Part shown: in pieces, positions 32,220 through 35,940 of the stretch
Position numbering within the stretch: position 1 is the first letter of the stretch
Layout of the letters: every line of letters starts with the position of its first letter
From: an uncultured Gammaproteobacteria bacterium
Lineage (GTDB): Bacteria > Pseudomonadota > Gammaproteobacteria > GCA-001735895
Reading direction: 5' to 3'
Assembly: GCA_937894085.1 (NCBI GenBank)
Contig: CALCSG010000255.1
Span: 1-35,940, forward strand
Length of the DNA: 35,940 nucleotides
Notes under the pieces: model-generated
Told to the model about the DNA's origin: nothing
The model's database searches: none
Seen by the model: only the letters and a program-made list of their open reading frames with translations
Program-made: the position numbers and the translations under genes

Positions 32220-33062
32220 ATCAACTCGGCCAGACGTCGGGTAATGGTCAGCCCCAGGCCAGTGCCACCGTATTTTCTTGTGGTTGAGGTATCGGCCTGT
32301 TCAAAGCCGTCGAACAGACTCTCCAGTTTATCGGCGGCGATACCGATACCGCTATCCTGTACCTCAAATTTAACCAGGATTTCATCATCCAGTTCCTGCA
32401 GTTTTTTTGATCGCAAAGAGATGCTGCCCTGCTCGGTAAATTTTATCGCATTACCCGCAAAGTTCAGCAATGCCTGGCGCAAGCGGGTAGGATCACCTTT
32501 GAGCCAGTGGGGTACCGCGTCCTGATCTACCTCGATGTTTATACCTTTGGTTTTAAGCTGTTCTCTCAACATCGACTGAACGTGATCAAAAATCGTGTCC
32601 AGATGGAAATTTGTGTGTTCTAAAACCAGCTTTCCAGCTTCTATCTTGGAGATGTCCAGTATGTCATTGATGATCGACAGCAGGTGTCCGGCCGCAGAGT
32701 CGATCTTATCGAATCGATCGGACTGATCAGGGCTGTGATCAGCTCGTTTTAGCAGGTGAGTAAGCCCGATAATGGCATTCATCGGGGTGCGTATTTCGTG
32801 ACTCATGTTCGCCAGAAAGGCACTTTTAGCCTGGTTCGCCGCTTCTGCCCGAATCTGTGCATCCGCCAGCTCGCTGGTGCGTTCAGTGACCAGCTCTTCC
32901 AGATGGTGCCGGTGATCTTCAAGTTCCCTGGTGATTCGTTTCTTTTCGGTCACGTCATCTTTGACCGCAACATAGTGGGTAATAGCGCCGTTCTGATCAC
33001 TAATGGGTGAGATAACGGCAAACTCTATGTATTCACTGCCATCTTTACGTTTGTTGATGAAT

Positions 33063-35579
33063 TCACCCTTCCAGGAACCCCCCCCTGCCCAGTGTGGCCC
33101 ATAGATCCTGATAGGTTTCAGCGGATGTCCTGTCGGAATGAAGTATTCGAGGGTTGCTGCCAATCACTTCTTCCCGGCTGTAGCCGGATGTTTGTACAAA
33201 TGCCTCGTTGACGTATTCAATTTCGGCTTTGGTATTGGTAATCATGATGCTTTCCGGACTTTGCTCCACCGCCAGCGCCAGTTTGCGTAGCCGTTCATCA
33301 ATTTGTTTGCGTTCGGTGATGTCAGAAATAGCAGCAATAAATCCGACAACCTGGCCAGCCTCGTCGTACTCCGGTGCATAATTGACATGGAGAACACGTA
33401 GCTCACCGGTCTCTACTGACAGCGTGAGATCATAGGAATCGTCAACTCCTGCCAGAGCAGCATCCATGTGTGGGCTGGCATCTGCAAAGGCTTCTTCGCC
33501 AAGTATCTCGCGGGTGTGTTTGCCGACAATGTCAGAAAAGGGTAAGCCTACTAGTTTGGCATATGACTGGTTGACGAATTTATAGCGCTTTTCAGCATCG
33601 CACTGGGCAAGCAATACCGGCGCGTGATTTGCGATCAACTGTAATTGTCTCTCACTTTCACGTAGCGCCATTTCTGACAGCTTGTGCTCGGTGATGTCTC
33701 GGCTGACGGTGGCCCAGCCGACAGTCGTGCCGCTGGCGTCGAGGACACTGAACAGATAGTAGAACATCCAGATCGGCTCGCCAGTCTGGAAGTGGCGCAA
33801 GCGGATCTCAACATCGCCATGACCATCCCGTAGCACGCGCGGGAAAAACTCCTCTGCGATGAACCGCTGGTCCTCCAGGAAGAAGTAATCCTGCACCTTG
33901 ACCCGGCAAGCAGCTTCCATATCGGGCAGACCGACCATGCGCATACCCGCAGGATTCACATAATGCGGCTTCATTTCTAGGTCGCACATGCCAATAAATT
34001 CACTGCTGCTGTCGGCCAGCATGACAAACTTCTGCCGTTCCACATCGGCCTGTTTGCGCTCGGTTACATCATTAAAAATGAGCACCATGCCAAGTACATC
34101 ATTATCTGCATTACGTATTGGCGCAGCAGAATCCTCAATCTGATATTCCTTGCCATCTCGAGACAGAAGTGTGGTGTGATTACTGAGATAAACAACTTTA
34201 CCGGTGTCGATCACTTTCTCGACGGGATTGTCGATTGTTTCACGCGTGGTTTCATCTATTATTGGAAATACCTGCTGGATAGGTTTACCACTGGCTTCTC
34301 CAAGTGGCCAGCCTGTAAGCTGTTCAGCTACAGGGTTCATGCGTGTGACATTGCCTTTTTTGTCGGTGGCAATAACACCATCAGCAATACTATTAAGTGT
34401 TATGAAAAGATTTTGTTCACGCTCTTTTAGATCCTCGACGAGTTTTTGAATGTTGAAAGCCATTCGGTTAAAGGAATTCACAAAGGTACTGAATGCGCCC
34501 CGTCTTGGTATATTAATCAACAACGGCTGGCTGAAATCAGCACGTGATATTTCATCTGCCTGTGTCGCTGTTTTCAATAGGTATCCGGTAACAATTGAAA
34601 CCAGCCAGTAAACCAGTAAGCCTGATATTAAAGCAATAATAATTCCTGTTACTATCAGTGTATTTCGCAACTCAGCAACAGGACGGGTTACTGCCTGTAA
34701 CGGTGCAATGCTAATAATGCTCCAGTCCAGGGCATGATTTTCGCCGAATTCGGACATGTCGGAATAACCAGCCATCACCATATCACCTTTACTATCTGTA
34801 TAAGAGATAACACCGGTTGCCCCATGTCGGGAAAAGGCATCCAATAATTCCGGTTGAACCTGTAAATCCGGAAAACTGTCAAAAAATTGCACTGCGGGAT
34901 CTTCAGAGACAATAATCCGCCCCTGATTGTCCACAACATAGAAATGTTTATCACCTATCGTGCGCTTCTCGTAACGGGCCATAGCTTTAGCGATGCGTGT
35001 CAGGTTGACTTCTAATGTTAGTACACCCGTGACTATCGTATTCGAATTATCCGTAATGGGCGTCAGCAGGAGAATGCCCGGGCCGGAATCAAGTATTTGT
35101 GCTTCTGAAATAAAAACCTGTCCCTGGCGGGCATTCACAGTTGCCGAAAACAGGGCTTTGTTTGAAGGGTATTGTTCAAGGAACAGTTCAAACAGGTCGC
35201 TCTCATTTCGCTCGCCTGAACTGGCGATGATCTTACCGGATAGATTAATTACATCGATATCTTCGACCCATTCATTTGCCTGAGTGATTTCGCCCAGATA
35301 CTGATTAATATTTGTAATATTATCACTTTCCAGAACATCGGCTTGCGAGAGTATGCTGATATCAGTGATACGTTCTTTGATAAAGTTATCAATATTATGC
35401 CCCATCAGAACCGACTTACCCTGCAGGTCTTTCCTGATAGTATCAGTCAAAGTATGAGAAGAGCTGTAAAGACTGATGACAGCAAACAGTGAAAGGGGGA
35501 TAAGAACAGCCAGCATGGCCGCAACAACAATCAGCGATTCATACGATAAAAATATTTTATTATTTGTTAGTGGCATCAC
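33063..35579 (-). pseudogene. Hybrid sensor kinase, fragment 1: dCache, HAMP, four PAS
   Basis: 838 codons from ATG 35579. Order: membrane helix (about 13-35), periplasmic dCache domain (to about 310), second helix (about 322-350), HAMP, then PAS domains beginning near ITLNSIADGVIATDKKGNVT, FVMLADSSSEFIGMCDLEMK, LQLIANHAPVLLAQCDAEKR and LALAVEQSPESIMITNTKAE. The frame ends in a C8/G8 tract (33078-33085) with LGRGGFLEG and a stop; one base fewer gives LGRGGSWKGEFINKRKDGSE, the standard PAS continuation. The intact gene would encode about 1,430 residues and run to 31280. Confidence 0.88.
33078..33085 (+). repeat. C8 homopolymer at the first hybrid-kinase frame break
   Basis: Eight consecutive C on the plus strand (G8 in the coding strand). 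Seven would restore the frame between the fourth PAS domain and the kinase core. Confidence 0.9.
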
Positions 35580-35600
35580 TAGTTTCTAAAATGGAGTTTT

Positions 35601-35882
35601 TTATAAATTGTCATTTGGCCGGTCTTTTTTTTCATGGTCTTCAATAAGTGCCAGTGCTTCTGCCAGTGAGAATGAGGCAATCAGTTGCAGAACCTGATCT
35701 GCCAGCGGTTGCTTTAAAATAACGCGTAATAAGGGCGCTTCAGTATTTGCCAGATTGACAGCATCACTATTCCCAGTACGCAACCAGCTTTTTAGTTGAG
35801 AGAGCACTTCATCTGCACGCTTCCTGTCAACTTCCTCCATATTGATATCATCATTAAATGCTGAGTTGAGTTCATTAATCAA
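35601..35882 (-). CDS. Partial or small protein resembling a hybrid-kinase C-terminal tail
   Basis: The frame is open to the right edge of the window, so the gene may begin outside; a TTG at 35882 or ATG at 35840 are the only internal starts and neither has a good ribosome site. The segment RADEVLSQLKSWLRTGNSDA ... LQLIASFSLAEALALIEDHE looks like the helical tail found after the last receiver of large hybrid kinases. It ends 21 bases before the big sensor kinase gene, so the two are probably co-transcribed. Confidence 0.5.
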   Translation of the reverse strand: MINELNSAFNDDINMEEVDRKRADEVLSQLKSWLRTGNSDAVNLANTEAPLLRVILKQPLADQVLQLIASFSLAEALALIEDHEKKDRPNDNL

Positions 35883-35940
35883 CCTCTCTAGTGTAGTGTA
35901 GCAAACTATGCTATGAAATGGTAAAATCCTGCCACGAAAA

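Larger units (their letters stand above)
32126..33163 (-). pseudogene. Hybrid sensor kinase, fragment 2: HisKA and HATPase
   Basis: It starts within the last PAS domain (WKGEFINKRKDGSEYIEFAV). HisKA follows with the phospho-histidine in AFLANMSHEIRTPMNAIIGLT, then the ATPase with N-box FAGNAIKFTEQG and GTGLGLTITRRLAELMGG. Just after that GG the frame is lost at a G7 (coding strand) tract at 32213-32219. Removing one base yields GEAGVESTPGVGSTFWFTAW, the normal continuation. Confidence 0.85.

Overview
The window reads as a gammaproteobacterial chromosome segment of moderate GC. The markers are adjacent hflK-hflC, DUF1488, DUF1840, a gammaproteobacterial-type thiopurine methyltransferase and REP/RAYT-like debris. 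The organism probably has a C1/organosulfur lifestyle, because a complete methanethiol-to-formate route is encoded at 23.7-30.9 kb. I saw no rRNA, tRNA or CRISPR array.

Layout. (1) 1-3.6 kb: a tyrosine-recombinase tail fragment, a small cysteine-containing exported protein, and a three-gene redox operon on the minus strand (2x[4Fe-4S] ferredoxin, six-helix ferric-reductase-like cytochrome b, fumarate-reductase/AprA-like flavoprotein with a Pro/Gly-rich insert). (2) 3.6-4.0 kb: mobile-element debris (RAYT-like start and a 16-bp inverted repeat). (3) 4.1-10.8 kb: a minus-strand run of seven closely spaced genes, in transcription order CotH-kinase lipoprotein, two tandem paralogues of a small helical protein, a BaeS-like sensor kinase with a 36-residue proline-rich tandem repeat (frameshifted at a C8 tract), a BaeR-like regulator, a TPR protein and a Gly/Arg-rich exported protein. 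(4) 11.2-13.0 kb: a dCache-HAMP-GGDEF diguanylate cyclase, followed by about 1 kb of decayed sequence. (5) 14.0-16.4 kb: DUF2892, then an overlapping tpm/DUF2797/DUF971-MoaD operon. (6) 16.8-18.4 kb: an ATP-grasp ligase preceded by a 16-codon micro-ORF and followed by an unknown protein. (7) 18.5-22.5 kb: a MITE-like nested palindrome, then asparaginase, DUF1840, DUF1488, hflC and hflK on the minus strand. (8) 22.9-23.5 kb: two small proteins. (9) 23.7-30.9 kb: a TetR regulator, mtoX, an SCO1-MauG fusion, a second SCO1, glutathione-dependent formaldehyde dehydrogenase and S-formylglutathione hydrolase. (10) 31-35.9 kb: a large hybrid sensor kinase (dCache-HAMP-PAS-HisKA-HATPase-REC-Hpt) broken into four reading frames, flanked by receiver/hybrid-kinase fragments.

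The clearest functional story is region 9. Methanethiol oxidase (SBP56 family, copper-dependent) yields formaldehyde, H2S and H2O2. The SCO and MauG proteins are the maturation partners known from this cluster type, and the two downstream enzymes take formaldehyde to formate. An identical 19-nt palindromic sequence lies upstream of tetR/mtoX and directly over the -10 of the formaldehyde dehydrogenase gene, which suggests one TetR-controlled regulon.

The least explained parts are the CotH/paralogue/two-component cluster with its Pro-Gly-rich theme, and the fact that all three long G/C homopolymers inside genes sit at frame breaks in sensor kinases. The latter means either phase variation or homopolymer sequencing error.
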